A DNA stretch of 64,000 nt from Streptomyces diastatochromogenes. Lineage in GTDB: Bacteria; Actinomycetota; Actinomycetes; Streptomycetales; Streptomycetaceae. The notes beneath the pieces are model-generated. The model had not been told where the DNA came from and did no database searches. It saw only the letters and a list, made by a program, of their open reading frames with translations. Location of the stretch: positions 992,001 through 1,056,000 of the forward strand of contig JAPTYK010000001.1 of assembly GCA_026913215.1 (NCBI GenBank), in the 5' to 3' direction. The position numbers and the translations under genes are program-made. This document shows, piece after piece, positions 41,458 to 51,225 of the stretch (position 1 is its first letter; each line of letters opens with the position of its first letter).

Positions 41458-42791
41458 CCGAAGTGCTTCTGCTCGTGGTGGCGCTGCTGCTCGCTCTCGC
41501 GTGCGGCGCGTTCGTCGCGGCCGAGTTCTCCCTGACCACGGTCGAGCGCGGCGAGCTCGAAGCCGCCGCCGAACGGGGCGAGCGGGGGGCGGCGAGCGCG
41601 CTCAAGGCCGTCCGCTCGCTCACCTTCCAGCTCTCCGGCGCCCAGTTGGGCATCACGGTGACCAACCTGGTCGTCGGCATGCTCTCCGAGCCCTCGATCG
41701 CCAAGCTGATCCGAGGCCCCGTCGAGGCGCTCGGTCTCTCGCCCTCGGTGGCCTCCTCGGTCGCCCTCGTCCTGGGCACCGCCCTGTCGACCGTCGTCCT
41801 GATGGTCGTCGGCGAGCTGGTCCCCAAGAACTGGGCGATCTCCTCGCCGCTGGCCGTCGCGAAGGTGGTGGCCACCCCGCAGCGCGTGTTCACGGCCGCC
41901 TTCAAGCCGTTCATCAGCCATCTCAACAACACCGCGAACCGGCTCCTGCGCCGCCTCGGCCTGGAGCCGACCGAGGAGCTGGCCTCCGCCCGCTCCCCGC
42001 AGGAGCTGGTGGCGCTCGCCCGGCACTCCGCGAAGGAGGGCGCCCTGGAGGCGGACACGGCCGAGCTGTTCGTCCGCACCCTCAACCTGGCGGAGCTGAC
42101 CGCGGAGAACGTGATGACGCCCCGCGTGCAGGTCACCGCCCTGGAGGTGCAGGCCACCGCCGAGGACGTCGCCAACGCGACCCGCGCGACCGGCCTGTCC
42201 CGCTTCCCCGTCTACCGGGGCAGCCTCGACGCCGTCGTCGGCATCGCCCACATCAAGGACGTCCTGGCGATACCGGCCGAGGAGCGGCCCCGCCGCCGGA
42301 TCGGCGAGATGCTCCGCGAGCCGCTGCTCGTCCCCGAGACGCTCACCGTGGACCGGCTGCTCGACCGGCTGTCCGGCAGGCAGACGATGGCCGTCGTCAT
42401 CGACGAGTACGGCGGCACGGCCGGTGTCGTCACCCTGGAGGACATCGTCGAGGAGGTCGTCGGCGAGGTGCGCGACGAGCACGACCCGCACGAGACGCCG
42501 GACCTGGCGCGGGCGGGCGAGGACGCGGACGGGCGCGAGCTGTGGTCCGCCGACGGCGCCGCCCGTACGGACCAGCTGGCCGCGATCGGCCTGCGGGTGC
42601 CGGACGGCCCGTACGAGACGCTCGCGGGCGCCCTCGCGACGGAGCTCGGCCGCATCCCCGCCGCCGGGGACAGCGTGGAACTGGCCGGCTGGCGGCTCGA
42701 CGTCGTCGACGCCTCGGGCGGCGCGCCGCGCGCGTGCTGCTGCACGCCCCGCGCACCCGCCGGGGACGAGTCCGGGGAGGCCGGCCGATGA
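41454..42791 (+). CDS. CNNM/CorC-type transporter, hemolysin family (first of two)
   Basis: About 446 residues: an N-terminal CNNM membrane domain (LLLVVALLLALACGAFVAAEF, GELVPKNWAI), a CBS pair (SRFPVYRGSLDAVVGIAHIKDVL, VVIDEYGGTAGVVTLEDI) and a C-terminal CorC/HlyC domain (YETLAGALATELGRIP). The family moves Mg, Co or Na ions. GGAGGTGAA precedes ATG 41454. A break near 42722 puts the last 20-30 residues in doubt. It overlaps the next gene as ATGA. Confidence 0.88.
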   Translation: MTEVLLLVVALLLALACGAFVAAEFSLTTVERGELEAAAERGERGAASALKAVRSLTFQLSGAQLGITVTNLVVGMLSEPSIAKLIRGPVEALGLSPSVASSVALVLGTALSTVVLMVVGELVPKNWAISSPLAVAKVVATPQRVFTAAFKPFISHLNNTANRLLRRLGLEPTEELASARSPQELVALARHSAKEGALEADTAELFVRTLNLAELTAENVMTPRVQVTALEVQATAEDVANATRATGLSRFPVYRGSLDAVVGIAHIKDVLAIPAEERPRRRIGEMLREPLLVPETLTVDRLLDRLSGRQTMAVVIDEYGGTAGVVTLEDIVEEVVGEVRDEHDPHETPDLARAGEDADGRELWSADGAARTDQLAAIGLRVPDGPYETLAGALATELGRIPAAGDSVELAGWRLDVVDASGGAPRACCCTPRAPAGDESGEAGR

Positions 42792-43804
42792 TCGCGATCC
42801 AGTTGTTGATCGGTCTGCTGACGCTGGTCGTCAACGCCTTCTTCGTCGGCGCCGAGTTCGCCCTGATCTCGGTCCGCCGCAGTCAGATCGAGCCCCTGGC
42901 CGAGGCCGGGAACCGGCGGGCGCGCAGCGTCATCTGGGGCCTGGAGCACGTCTCCGCGATGCTCGCGGCGGCGCAGCTCGGCATCACGCTCTGCACCCTG
43001 GTCCTCGGCATCGTCGCCGAACCGGCCATCGAGCACCTGCTCGAACCGGTCTTCGACGCGGTCGGCGTGCCGCACGGCGTGGCCGCCACGGTCTCGTTCG
43101 CCATCGCGCTGGCCCTGGCGACGTATCTGCACATGCTGCTCGGCGAGATGGTGCCGAAGAACATCGCGCTCGCCGAGCCGTCGCGCTCCGCGCTGCTCCT
43201 CGGGCCGCCCCTGGTGACGCTCGCGCGGGCGCTGCGCCCGGTGATCTTCGCGATCAACGCCTTCGCCAACACCCTGCTCAAGCTGTTGCGGGTGGAGACC
43301 AAGGACGAGGTCTCGGCGACCTTCTCGGACGACGAGCTGGCCCGGATGGTCACCGACGCGGGCGACGCGGGTCTCCTGGACGACCGGGCCGCCGAGCGGC
43401 TGCACGACGCCCTGGAGCTGGGCCGGCGCCCGGTGCGGGACGTCGTGATGCCGGCGGAGAAGGTGGTGTACGCGCAGGTGGGCACCACACCGGAGGAGCT
43501 GGAGGCGCTGGCGGCGCGGACCGGGTTCTCCCGCTTCCCGGTGCTGGACGCCGAGCGCCGCATCCTGGGCTATCTGCACGTCAAGGACGCCCTGGACGCC
43601 GCTCCGCGCGAGGTGCCGTTCCCGGTGTCGGCCCTGCGGCCGATCGCCCGGGTCCAGGCGGCGACGCCGCTCGACGACGTCCTCACCGCGATGCGCCGCA
43701 GCCGGACGCACTTGGCGGCCGTGCTCGACGAGGACGGCAAGCCGGCCGGCCTCGTGACCATGGAGGACGTGCTGCGCGAGCTGGTGGGGCGCCCGCGGGC
43801 GTGA
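42788..43804 (+). CDS. CNNM/CorC-type transporter (second of two)
   Basis: This intact 338-residue protein has a CNNM domain with FVGAEFALISVRRSQIEPL and LLGEMVPKNIALAEPS, then a CBS pair (FSRFPVLDAERRILGYLHVKD, AAVLDEDGKPAGLVTMEDVL) but no CorC/HlyC tail. Paired long and short paralogues in one operon are common and probably form a hetero-complex. A strong terminator follows. Confidence 0.9.
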   Translation: MIAIQLLIGLLTLVVNAFFVGAEFALISVRRSQIEPLAEAGNRRARSVIWGLEHVSAMLAAAQLGITLCTLVLGIVAEPAIEHLLEPVFDAVGVPHGVAATVSFAIALALATYLHMLLGEMVPKNIALAEPSRSALLLGPPLVTLARALRPVIFAINAFANTLLKLLRVETKDEVSATFSDDELARMVTDAGDAGLLDDRAAERLHDALELGRRPVRDVVMPAEKVVYAQVGTTPEELEALAARTGFSRFPVLDAERRILGYLHVKDALDAAPREVPFPVSALRPIARVQAATPLDDVLTAMRRSRTHLAAVLDEDGKPAGLVTMEDVLRELVGRPRA

Positions 43805-43816
43805 CGCGCCGCGAAC

Positions 43817-43848
43817 GGAGGGCCCCGGGCACCCGCCCGGGGCCCTCC
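43817..43848. terminator. Bidirectional terminator
   Basis: A perfect 14-bp stem (43817-43830 with 43835-43848) with a 4-base loop lies between convergent genes. Confidence 0.88.
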
Positions 43849-43854
43849 CGCGTG

Positions 43855-44870
43855 TCAGAACGCGGTGGCGGCGAGCCAGTCGTCGAGCAGGTCCCGGTCG
43901 CCGGTGCGCGTGAAGCGCGGGTCGCCGGCGGCGTACCGGCGGTGCAGCAGGAGCAGCAGCTCCCCGCGTCCGCCGTGACGCCGGCGGTCGGCTCCGCCCC
44001 GCCGGCGTCACGGCTCCAGGTGAAGCCGCCCCGCCGAGCACGAGGGTCCGCACGGCGCCGGTGTCGCGGGCGGTGAGGCGGAGGACGGCGCCGTCGCGGT
44101 CGAGGTGGGCGAGGGGTTCGGCGATCCAGGGGACGTACGGGGCGTCGGTGAGGAAGTGGTCGAGGGCGTCGACTGCCACGCGGGGTCGATCGCCCCGGCG
44201 GCCCCGCCGAGGGCGAGCTCGGCGTCCGCGAGGTGGACCACCGCCTCGGAGAGCAGCCGCCGCGGTAGTACCGGGCGTGCGGATCCGCGCCCGGCGACCA
44301 GACCGGAAGGCCCGGGTCGGTGGTGCGCAGGGCCGTGAGCACGCTCTCGGCGCCCGTGGTCAGCCAGTCGGCGTACGCGGCGGGGTCCGGCGGCAGGTCG
44401 AGCGGGACGTCCCGCTCGTGGACGCGGACGGCGGCCTGGGTGCGCACCAGGTGCCCGGTCCAGCGGTGGACCGCGCCGAGGTGCCGGGTGAGGTCCGCGA
44501 GGGTCCAGCCGGGGCAGGTGGGGACCGGGGTGGCGGGATCGGCCTCGCGCACGAGGGCGGCGAAGCGCCGCACGTGCGCGGCGACGGCGTCGCAGGCGGC
44601 GGCGTGGGCGTCCCCGGTGAGGCCGAAGCCCTCGGAGACCCTGAGCAGCTCCTCCCGCCGGGGCCCCGGCGGCTGCCGCAGCGCCGCCGCGCGGAACAGT
44701 CCGTCGAGGGCGCGGCGGTCGGTGGCGCCGAGTCCGTCCAGGGTGGACGCGGTGCTCTCCAGCCACTGCACGGCCGTGTCCGGATCGAGGACCTCGTCGT
44801 CGGAGGTCTCGACCGCCGTCACCAGCTCCGCCAGCGCCTCGGTCAGCGTGTTCAGGAGCGCGTCGCTCAT
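43855..44870 (-). CDS. Maleylpyruvate isomerase-type mycothiol-dependent enzyme with N-terminal extension
   Basis: About 338 residues. From about residue 85 it is a DinB-like maleylpyruvate isomerase family protein (PVPTCPGWTLADLTRHLGA, VHRWTGHLVRTQ). The first 85 residues (MSDALLNTLTEALAELVT, DPDTAVQWLESTASTLDGL) form a separate helical module that I would expect as its own small gene. Breaks near 44262, 44178, 44028 and 43966 scramble the C-terminal half, which ends DWLAATAF. The junction may be a true fusion or may hide a lost stop. Divergent from an SGNH hydrolase. Confidence 0.7.
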
Positions 44871-44906
44871 CGGGTTTCCCTCCCGGGTTCTCCACGGCAC
44901 CCCGCG

Positions 44907-44922
44907 CATACCGCGCGGTATG
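44907..44922. promoter_or_regulatory. 16-bp perfect palindrome, candidate operator
   Basis: CATACCGCGCGGTATG is a perfect palindrome between divergent genes (isomerase-type and SGNH hydrolase), 12 bases before the SGNH start. TetR and other dimeric regulators bind such sites; no regulator gene is adjacent. Confidence 0.55.
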
Positions 44923-44933
44923 ATCGCTCCGCC

Positions 44934-45713
44934 ATGGAGATCAATGCCACGTACAACAGTCTCGTCGCCGTCGGGGACAGCTTCACCGAGGGTATGTCGG
45001 ACCTGAAGCCCGACGGCTCCTACCGGGGCTGGGCCGACGTCCTCGCGGGCGGCTCGCGGCCCGCTCCCCGGCTTCCGCTATGCCAATCTGGCGGTGCGCG
45101 GCAAGCTCATCGGGCAGATCGTCGACGAGCAAGTCGACCTGGCCGCAGGGATGAAGGCCGATGTGGTGACCCTGGTCGGCGGGCTCAACGACACCCTCCG
45201 GCCGAAGGTCGACATGGTCCGGGTGCGGGACCTGCTCACCGAGGCAGTGGAACGCCTCACACCCTCCTGCGGGCAGCTGGTCCTCATGCGCAGCCCCGGC
45301 CGCAACGGTCCGGTGATGGAGCGCTTCCGCCCCCGGATGGAGGAGCTGTTCGCGCACGTCGACGCGCTCGCCGCCCGGCACGGCGCCCTGGTCGTCGACC
45401 TGTACGGGGCCCCGTCGCTCGGCGACCCCCGGCTGTGGGACGTGGACCGGCTCCACCTGACGGCCGACGGGCACCGGCGGGTCGCCGAGGCCGTGTGGCA
45501 GGCGCTCGGCCTGGCGCCCGAGGAGGACTGGCGCGCGCCGCTGCCCCGGCCGCGCGACCCGGCTGGGCGAGCCGCCGGATCGCGGACGCCCGCTTCGCCA
45601 GGGAGCACCTGGGTCCGTGGATCGGACGGCGTCTGACCGGCCGCTCGTCGGGCGACGGCCGCGCCCCCAAGCGGCCGGAGCTGCTGCCGTACGAGCCCCC
45701 GGCCGGCCACTAG
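44934..45713 (+). CDS. SGNH/GDSL hydrolase
   Basis: About 261 residues. Block I is VAVGDSFTEGMSD with the nucleophile Ser, block III GGLNDTLRPK, and block V DVDRLHLTADGH with the Asp-His pair. No signal peptide is seen, so it is probably cytoplasmic. It would be an esterase or lipase-like enzyme. Two breaks near 45049 and 45067 and one near 45553 fit lost C bases. Confidence 0.85.
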   Translation: MEINATYNSLVAVGDSFTEGMSDLKPDGSYRGWADVLAGGSRPAPRLPLCQSGGARQAHRADRRRASRPGRRDEGRCGDPGRRAQRHPPAEGRHGPGAGPAHRGSGTPHTLLRAAGPHAQPRPQRSGDGALPPPDGGAVRARRRARRPARRPGRRPVRGPVARRPPAVGRGPAPPDGRRAPAGRRGRVAGARPGARGGLARAAAPAARPGWASRRIADARFAREHLGPWIGRRLTGRSSGDGRAPKRPELLPYEPPAGH

Positions 45714-45799
45714 GGCGCGCGCGTGACCTGGGTCTCGTAGCAAGCTCCACACCGGACCGTGGCGCTGGCCTGCAGAAACCACCAGTAAACTCTGTCCAC

Positions 45800-47242
45800 G
45801 TGACTGCTGTGACTGCGAAGCCCCGCATCCCCAACGTTCTGGCCGGCCGCTACGCCTCCGCGGAGCTCGCCGTCCTCTGGTCCCCCGAGCAGAAGGTGAA
45901 GCTGGAGCGTCAGCTGTGGCTCGCCGTGCTGCGTGCGCAGAAGGACCTCGGGATCGAGGTTCCGGACGCCGCCCTCGCCGACTACGAGCGCGTCCTCGAC
46001 CAGGTCGACCTCGGCTCCATCGCCGAGCGCGAGAAGGTCACCCGGCACGACGTGAAGGCCCGGATCGAGGAGTTCAACGCCCTCGCCGGCCACGAGCACG
46101 TCCACAAGGGCATGACCTCGCGCGACCTCACCGAGAACGTCGAGCAGCTGCAGATCCGGCTCTCCCTGGAGCTGATGCGGGACCGCACGGTCGCCGTCCT
46201 CGCCCGCCTCGGCAAGCTCTCCGGCGAGTACGCGGAGCTGGTCATGGCCGGCCGCTCGCACAACGTCGCCGCCCAGGCGACCACCCTCGGCAAGCGCTTC
46301 GCGACGGCGGCGGACGAGCTGCTCGTGGCCTACGCCCGCCTGGAGGAGCTGCTCGGCCGCTACCCGCTGCGCGGCATCAAGGGCCCGGTCGGCACCGCCC
46401 AGGACATGCTGGACCTGCTCGGCGGCGACGCCGGCAAGCTCGCCGACCTGGAGCAGCGGATCGCCGGCCACCTCGGCTTCGCGCACGCCTTCACCTCGGT
46501 CGGCCAGGTCTACCCGCGCTCGCTCGACTACGACGTGGTCACCTCGCTGGTGCAGCTGGCCGCCGCGCCGTCCTCGATCGCCAAGACGATCCGTCTGATG
46601 GCGGGCCACGAGCTGGTCACCGAGGGCTTCAAGCCCGGCCAGGTCGGCTCCTCGGCGATGCCGCACAAGATGAACACCCGCTCCTGCGAGCGCGTCAACG
46701 GCCTCATGGTCATCCTGCGCGGCTACGCCTCGATGACCGGCGAGCTGGCGGGCGACCAGTGGAACGAGGGCGACGTGTCCTGCTCCGTGGTCCGCCGCGT
46801 GGCGCTGCCCGACGCGTTCTTCGCGCTGGACGGCCTCCTGGAGACCTTCCTCACCGTGCTCGACGAGTTCGGCGCCTTCCCGGCCGTCGTCGCCCGCGAG
46901 CTCGACCGCTACCTGCCGTTCCTGGCGACCACGAAGGTCCTCATGGGCGCGGTGCGCGCCGGCGTGGGCCGCGAGGTCGCCCACGAGGCCATCAAGGAGA
47001 ACGCCGTCGCCTCCGCCCTCGCCATGCGCGAGCAGGGCACCGTGCAGAACGAGCTCCTCGACAAGCTGGCCGCCGACGAGCGGATCCCGCTGGACCGCGC
47101 GCAGCTCGACGAGCTGATGGCCGACAAGCTGTCCTTCACGGGCGCCGCCGCCGACCAGGTCGCGGCCGTGGTCTCCCGCATCGAGGAGATCCTCAAGCAG
47201 CACCCGGAGGCCGCCGCCTACACCCCCGGCGCGATCCTCTGA
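45800..47242 (+). CDS. purB: Adenylosuccinate lyase
   Basis: This intact 480-residue enzyme has the superfamily signature GSSAMPHKMNTR and the motifs HDVKARIEEF, GMTSRDLTEN and RSHNVAAQATT. It makes AMP and AICAR in purine synthesis. GTG 45800 is the start; a TAAACT at 45786 could be a -10 box very close to the start. Confidence 0.95.
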   Translation: MTAVTAKPRIPNVLAGRYASAELAVLWSPEQKVKLERQLWLAVLRAQKDLGIEVPDAALADYERVLDQVDLGSIAEREKVTRHDVKARIEEFNALAGHEHVHKGMTSRDLTENVEQLQIRLSLELMRDRTVAVLARLGKLSGEYAELVMAGRSHNVAAQATTLGKRFATAADELLVAYARLEELLGRYPLRGIKGPVGTAQDMLDLLGGDAGKLADLEQRIAGHLGFAHAFTSVGQVYPRSLDYDVVTSLVQLAAAPSSIAKTIRLMAGHELVTEGFKPGQVGSSAMPHKMNTRSCERVNGLMVILRGYASMTGELAGDQWNEGDVSCSVVRRVALPDAFFALDGLLETFLTVLDEFGAFPAVVARELDRYLPFLATTKVLMGAVRAGVGREVAHEAIKENAVASALAMREQGTVQNELLDKLAADERIPLDRAQLDELMADKLSFTGAAADQVAAVVSRIEEILKQHPEAAAYTPGAIL

Positions 47243-47794
47243 CCCGGACCCCCGGTTCACCCAGCAGGAGCTGGAGGCCGCCCGCGACCGCGTCGTCCCC
47301 GACGTGGTCGCGGGCGGCCTTCCGTGCTCTTCTGCGGGATCAACCCGGGTCTGACGACGGCCGCCACCGGCCACCACTTCGCCCGGCCGGGCAACCGCTT
47401 CTGGCCGGTGCTGCACCTCTCCGGCTTCACCCCGAGGCAGCTGCGGCCGGACGAGCAGGAGGAACTCCTGACGTACGGGCTCGGGATCACGAACGTGGTG
47501 GCGCGGGCGACCGCGCGGGCCGACGAGCTGAGCCGCGAGGAGTACGTGGAGGGCGGCCGCCTCCTCGTCGAGAAGGTGGAACGCCTCGCGCCGCGCTGGC
47601 TCGCGGTGGTCGGCGTGACCGCGTACCGCACGGCCTTCGGGGAACCCAGGGCCGCGATCGGGCCCCAGGAGCGGACGATCGGCTCCACCCGCGTCTGGGC
47701 GCTGCCCAACCCGAGCGGTCTCAACGCGCACTGGACGGCGGCGACGATGGCGGAGGAGTACGCCCGGCTGCGGGAGGCCGCGGAGGGGTCCTAG
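47241..47794 (+). CDS. mug: G/U mismatch-specific DNA glycosylase (Mug)
   Basis: About 184 residues. VLFCGINPGLTTAATGHHF is the active-site motif and LPNPSGLNAHW the second. It excises uracil and modified bases from DNA. No canonical start is visible after the purB stop in the frame that leads to TQQELEAARDRVVPD; a break near 47312 and possibly one near the start hide it. It probably overlaps or abuts purB. Confidence 0.82.
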
Positions 47795-47921
47795 GACGGG
47801 CGGTCCCGGCGGGTCCGGATCGTTCCGGTCCCTCCGGATCCCGCGCGGGGGCGGCACTCGCCGCATGCGGGGCCATTGAGTACCATCCGCCGGAGAGGCG
47901 CACGAGCTGGGAGGAAACACT

Positions 47922-49074
47922 GTGGGGCGGCTGACCGGCGGGGATCCGTCTGCTGCGGCGGATCAACTCCGCGGTGGTGCTCCATGCCCTGCGCGGCGCC
48001 GACGCGCCCACGCTCACGGATCTGACCCGGGTCACGGGCCTGTCGCGGCCCACGGTCGAAGGGGTCGTCGAGGGGCTCATGGAGAGCGGCCTCGTCGTCG
48101 AGTCGGCGCCCGAGGAGGGCGAGACGCGGCGGCAGGGGCGGCCGGCGCGGAGGTTCCGCTTCCGTGCGGAGGCCGGTCATCTGCTCGGCATCGAGATCGG
48201 CCCGCACCGCGTGGCCGCCCTGCTCTCCGGTCTGGACGGTCGGATCATCGGCGCCGGGTCCCGCGAGGTGTCGGAGACGGCGCCCGAGGACGAGCGCCTG
48301 GACCGGGTCCGTACGGTCGTCGCGGACGTGCTGCGCAGGGCCGGGGTCCCCGGTCCAACCTGCGGGCCGTGGGCGTCGGCACGCCCGGCATCGTGGAGGC
48401 CGACGGCACCGTGCGCCTCGGCACGGCGCTGCCCGGCTGGACGGGCCTCGCGCTCGGCGAGCGGCTGCGGCGCTCCTTCCGCTGCCCGGTGATCGTGGAG
48501 AACGACGCCAACGCGGCGGCGGTCGCCGAGCACTGGAAGGGTGCCGCGACCGACTCCGACGACATCGTCTTCGTCCTGGCCGGGCTCAGTCCCGGGGCCG
48601 GTTCGCTGATCGGCGGCCGGCTGCACCGCGGTTTCGGCGGGGCGGCCGGGGAGATCGGCGCCCTGCACCTGCTCGGCCGGGGCGTCACCCCGAGCACCTG
48701 CTGTCGACCACGGACGAGCCGCTGCACCCGCTCGACGAGCAGGCCGTCGCGGAGGTCTTCGCGCTGGCCCGCAAGGGCGACGCGCGTGCCCAGGCGGCGG
48801 TGGAGCGGTTCATCCAGCGGCTCGTGCACGACGTGGCGGCGCTGGTCCTCGCCATCGACCCCGAGCTGGTGGTCGTGGGCGGCTGGGCGGCCGGTCTCGA
48901 CGGGTGCTCCAGCCGCTGCGCGAGGAGCTGGCCCGGTTCTGTCTGCGGCCGCCGCGGGTGGTGCTGTCCCTGCTCGGCGAGGCCGCGGTGGGCACGGGCG
49001 CCCTGCGGCTCGCCCTGGACCACGTCGAGGAGCAGTTGTTCGCCGTCGAGCGCACGGTGACGGCCCGCCGCTGA
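47922..49074 (+). CDS. ROK family transcriptional regulator
   Basis: About 384 residues: a winged helix-turn-helix (LTDLTRVTGLSRPTVEGVVE) followed by a ROK kinase-like domain (GVGTPGIVEADG, VENDANAAAVAEHW, GGAAGEIGALHLL). Such proteins respond to sugars. GTG 47922 is preceded by GGGAGGAAACA. Breaks near 47952, 48352, 48701 and 48903. The Cys zinc motif usual in ROK proteins is not obvious. Confidence 0.85.
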
Positions 49075-49117
49075 GCCCCGGAGGGGCGGCGACGGGCCGG
49101 TGCGCGTGGGCGCGGTC

Positions 49118-49858
49118 CTACGAGGCCATGACCAGGTCGACCGAGTCGCCGAAGGTGAGGCGGCAGGTGTCGGCGCGGTAGGTGGCCACGGAGACGGCGG
49201 CGGGACGCCCGGCGGAGAGGTAGCGGGTCGTCACGACGAGGACGGGCGCGCCCGGCAGCCGGTCGAGTTCCTTGGCGTCGTCGGCGCGGGCGGAGCCGAG
49301 CTCCACCGAGCGGTCCTGGCCGTCGAGGGCGAGGTGCTGGAGTTCGCGGAGCACGGCGCGGGCGCGGGCGGGTCCGGCGGGCGCGTCGATGGCGCTGAGG
49401 CCCGGGACGGAGCCGGCCGGCACGTAGAGCAGCTCGGCGGCGACGGGCTGGCCCTGGCTGATCCGCAGGCGGCGGACGACGTGCACCTGCTCGCCGGCCC
49501 CGGTCTCCAGGACGCGGGCGACGGCGGCCGGGACCGCGTCGGCGGCGGAGTCCTGGGGCTGCCAGGCCTCGTCGGCGACGCCGGGCCAGAGGTGCTGGGT
49601 GGTGGAGACGTCGACGCCGACGCGCGGCGGGGCGACCGTGGTGCCGACGCCGCGGCGGCGCTGGAGGCGGCCTTCCAGCTCCAGCTGCTCCAGGGCCTGA
49701 CGGAGCGTGGCGCGGGCGACGCCGAAGCGGGCCGCGAGCTCGCGCTCGTTGGGGAGGATCTCCCCGACGGCGAAGTCCGAGTCGAGCGCTTCGCCGATCA
49801 CCGTCTTGAGGTGCTGGTACTTCGGCTCCGGTACCGATGTGAGCTGCGTGGTCCCCAC
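49118..49858 (-). CDS. GntR family regulator with UTRA domain
   Basis: This intact protein of about 246 residues has an N-terminal winged helix (ILPNERELAARFGVARATLRQ) and a C-terminal UTRA ligand domain (VHVVRRLRISQGQPVAAELLY). GTG 49858 has a GGAGG 7 bases upstream; a GTG at 49873 is an alternative. The family includes DasR, which responds to amino-sugar phosphates. A DasR-like site is in its own upstream region, suggesting autoregulation. Confidence 0.9.
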   Translation of the reverse strand: MGTTQLTSVPEPKYQHLKTVIGEALDSDFAVGEILPNERELAARFGVARATLRQALEQLELEGRLQRRRGVGTTVAPPRVGVDVSTTQHLWPGVADEAWQPQDSAADAVPAAVARVLETGAGEQVHVVRRLRISQGQPVAAELLYVPAGSVPGLSAIDAPAGPARARAVLRELQHLALDGQDRSVELGSARADDAKELDRLPGAPVLVVTTRYLSAGRPAAVSVATYRADTCRLTFGDSVDLVMAS

Positions 49859-49959
49859 CCTGATCCTCCGCACATTCGCCGTGTCCCGCGGCGTTTTCCG
49901 CGCCCTTGTTTATTAAAGGTTCCTGCACTAACTCTGCGACCATAAGGCGAGGTACCCCC

Positions 49960-49973
49960 TTGGTCAAGACCAA
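49960..49973. promoter_or_regulatory. DasR-like operator (dre-type palindrome)
   Basis: TTGGTC, two bases, GACCAA form a perfect inverted repeat, close to the dre consensus of GntR/DasR regulators (TGGTCTAGACCA). It lies about 100 bases upstream of the GntR-family start. Confidence 0.6.
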
Positions 49974-50058
49974 TCCTCCGTCGAACGCCCCCGAATGTGA
50001 CCCTCTGACCTAGATCGTTCACAGGACGTTCGCGCCCCGTGAGCCCTGCGCAGCAAAG

Positions 50059-50085
50059 GCCCCGCCTCCCCGGTGGGGGCGGGGC
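50059..50085 (-). terminator. Terminator after the sigma factor gene
   Basis: Eleven-base arms (50059-50069 and 50075-50085) with one G-U wobble and a 5-base loop, 14 bases beyond the stop of the minus-strand sigma gene. Confidence 0.7.
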
Positions 50086-50098
50086 GCGGGTGGTGCGG

Positions 50099-51068
50099 TC
50101 AGAGGCCGGCGAGGTGCCGGAGCTTGTCGGGGTTGCGGATGATGTGGACGCACTGGACGAGTCCGTCGCGCGTCTCGATCTGGAAGACGGTGTCGGGCCT
50201 CCCGTCGGCGAGGACGAGGACGGCGGGGGCGCCGTTGAGCTCCGGGAAGCGGATCTCGTACCCGGCCGCGTAGTCCCGGGCGACGGCGAAGAGGAAGCGG
50301 CCGACCTTGTCGGCGCTCTCGATGATCCGCAGCGGCGCCTTGGACTTGCCGCCGCTGTCGCCGACGAGCCGCGCGTCCGGGGCGAGGAGCGCGAGGAGTT
50401 CGCCGAGGTCGCCGCCGCCGCCGCGGTCAGGAAGCGCTCGGTGAGGTCGCGGCGCTCGGCCGGGTCGACGTCGTAGCGGGGCCTGCCCTCGTCGACGTGG
50501 CGCCGGGCGCGTCCGGCGAGCTGGCGCACGGCCGCCTCGGAGCGGTCGAGGGCGGCGGCGATCTCCCGTAGGGGAAGCCGAAGGCCTCGCGGAGCACGAA
50601 CACGGCCCGCTCCAGCGGGGAGAGGGATTCCAGCACCACGAGGACCGCGAGCGAGACGGAGTCGGCGAGCAGCGCGCGCTCGGCGGTGTCGGGGGCGGCG
50701 GGGCCGAAGTCGGTGACGAGGGGTTCGGGGAGCCAGGGGCCGACGTAGGACTCGCGGCGGGCCTGCGCCTGGCGGAGCCGGTCGACGGCGAGCCGGGTGG
50801 TGATCCGCACGAGGAAGGCGCGCGGCTCGCGGACGGCGGCCCGGTCCGTGGCGGTCCAGCGCAGCCAGGCCTCCTGGACGACGTCCTCGGCGTCGGCGGC
50901 GCGGCCGAGCATCCGGTAGGCGACGCCGAGGAGCATCGGGCGGTGCTCCACGAAGAGTTCGGTGAGGGCGGCGGTGTCGGCGTCGACGCGGCTGCCGGTG
51001 CGGGCTTCGGCTTCGGCTTCGGCGGCGGCAGCGGCGGCGGCGGCAGCGGCCGGGATGTCGGTGGGCAC
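50099..51068 (-). CDS. ECF sigma factor, SigJ type
   Basis: About 323 residues. Region 2 contains HRPMLLGVAYRMLGRAADAEDVVQEAWLRW and region 4 PLERAVFVLREAFGFPYGEIA. A C-terminal SnoaL-like domain follows (GGKSKAPLRIIESADKVGRF), as in SigJ. The N-terminus has an Ala run followed by alternating Ala-Glu. GTG 51068 is the chosen start; GTG 51086 is possible. Breaks near 50572 and 50420. No anti-sigma factor is adjacent, as expected for this group. Confidence 0.88.
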
Positions 51069-51225
51069 GCGTCCATCCCAGCCCACGCCACGGGCCGTGT
51101 CCAGTTTCCGGCTCCTGTCTTGAACTCCTGGCTACCGAACGGTAATTCTTCTCACTGACGGGACGTCGGGAAGGTGGCGCCTGCCGGTGTCCGCGCAGCT
51201 GTCCACGACGAACCGAGGAGCCCGC

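Noticed and set aside
41501..43804. Single fused CNNM double-protein
   Set aside because: An open frame runs through both genes, but only after a base loss near 42722. The ATGA overlap and the new start fit two genes.
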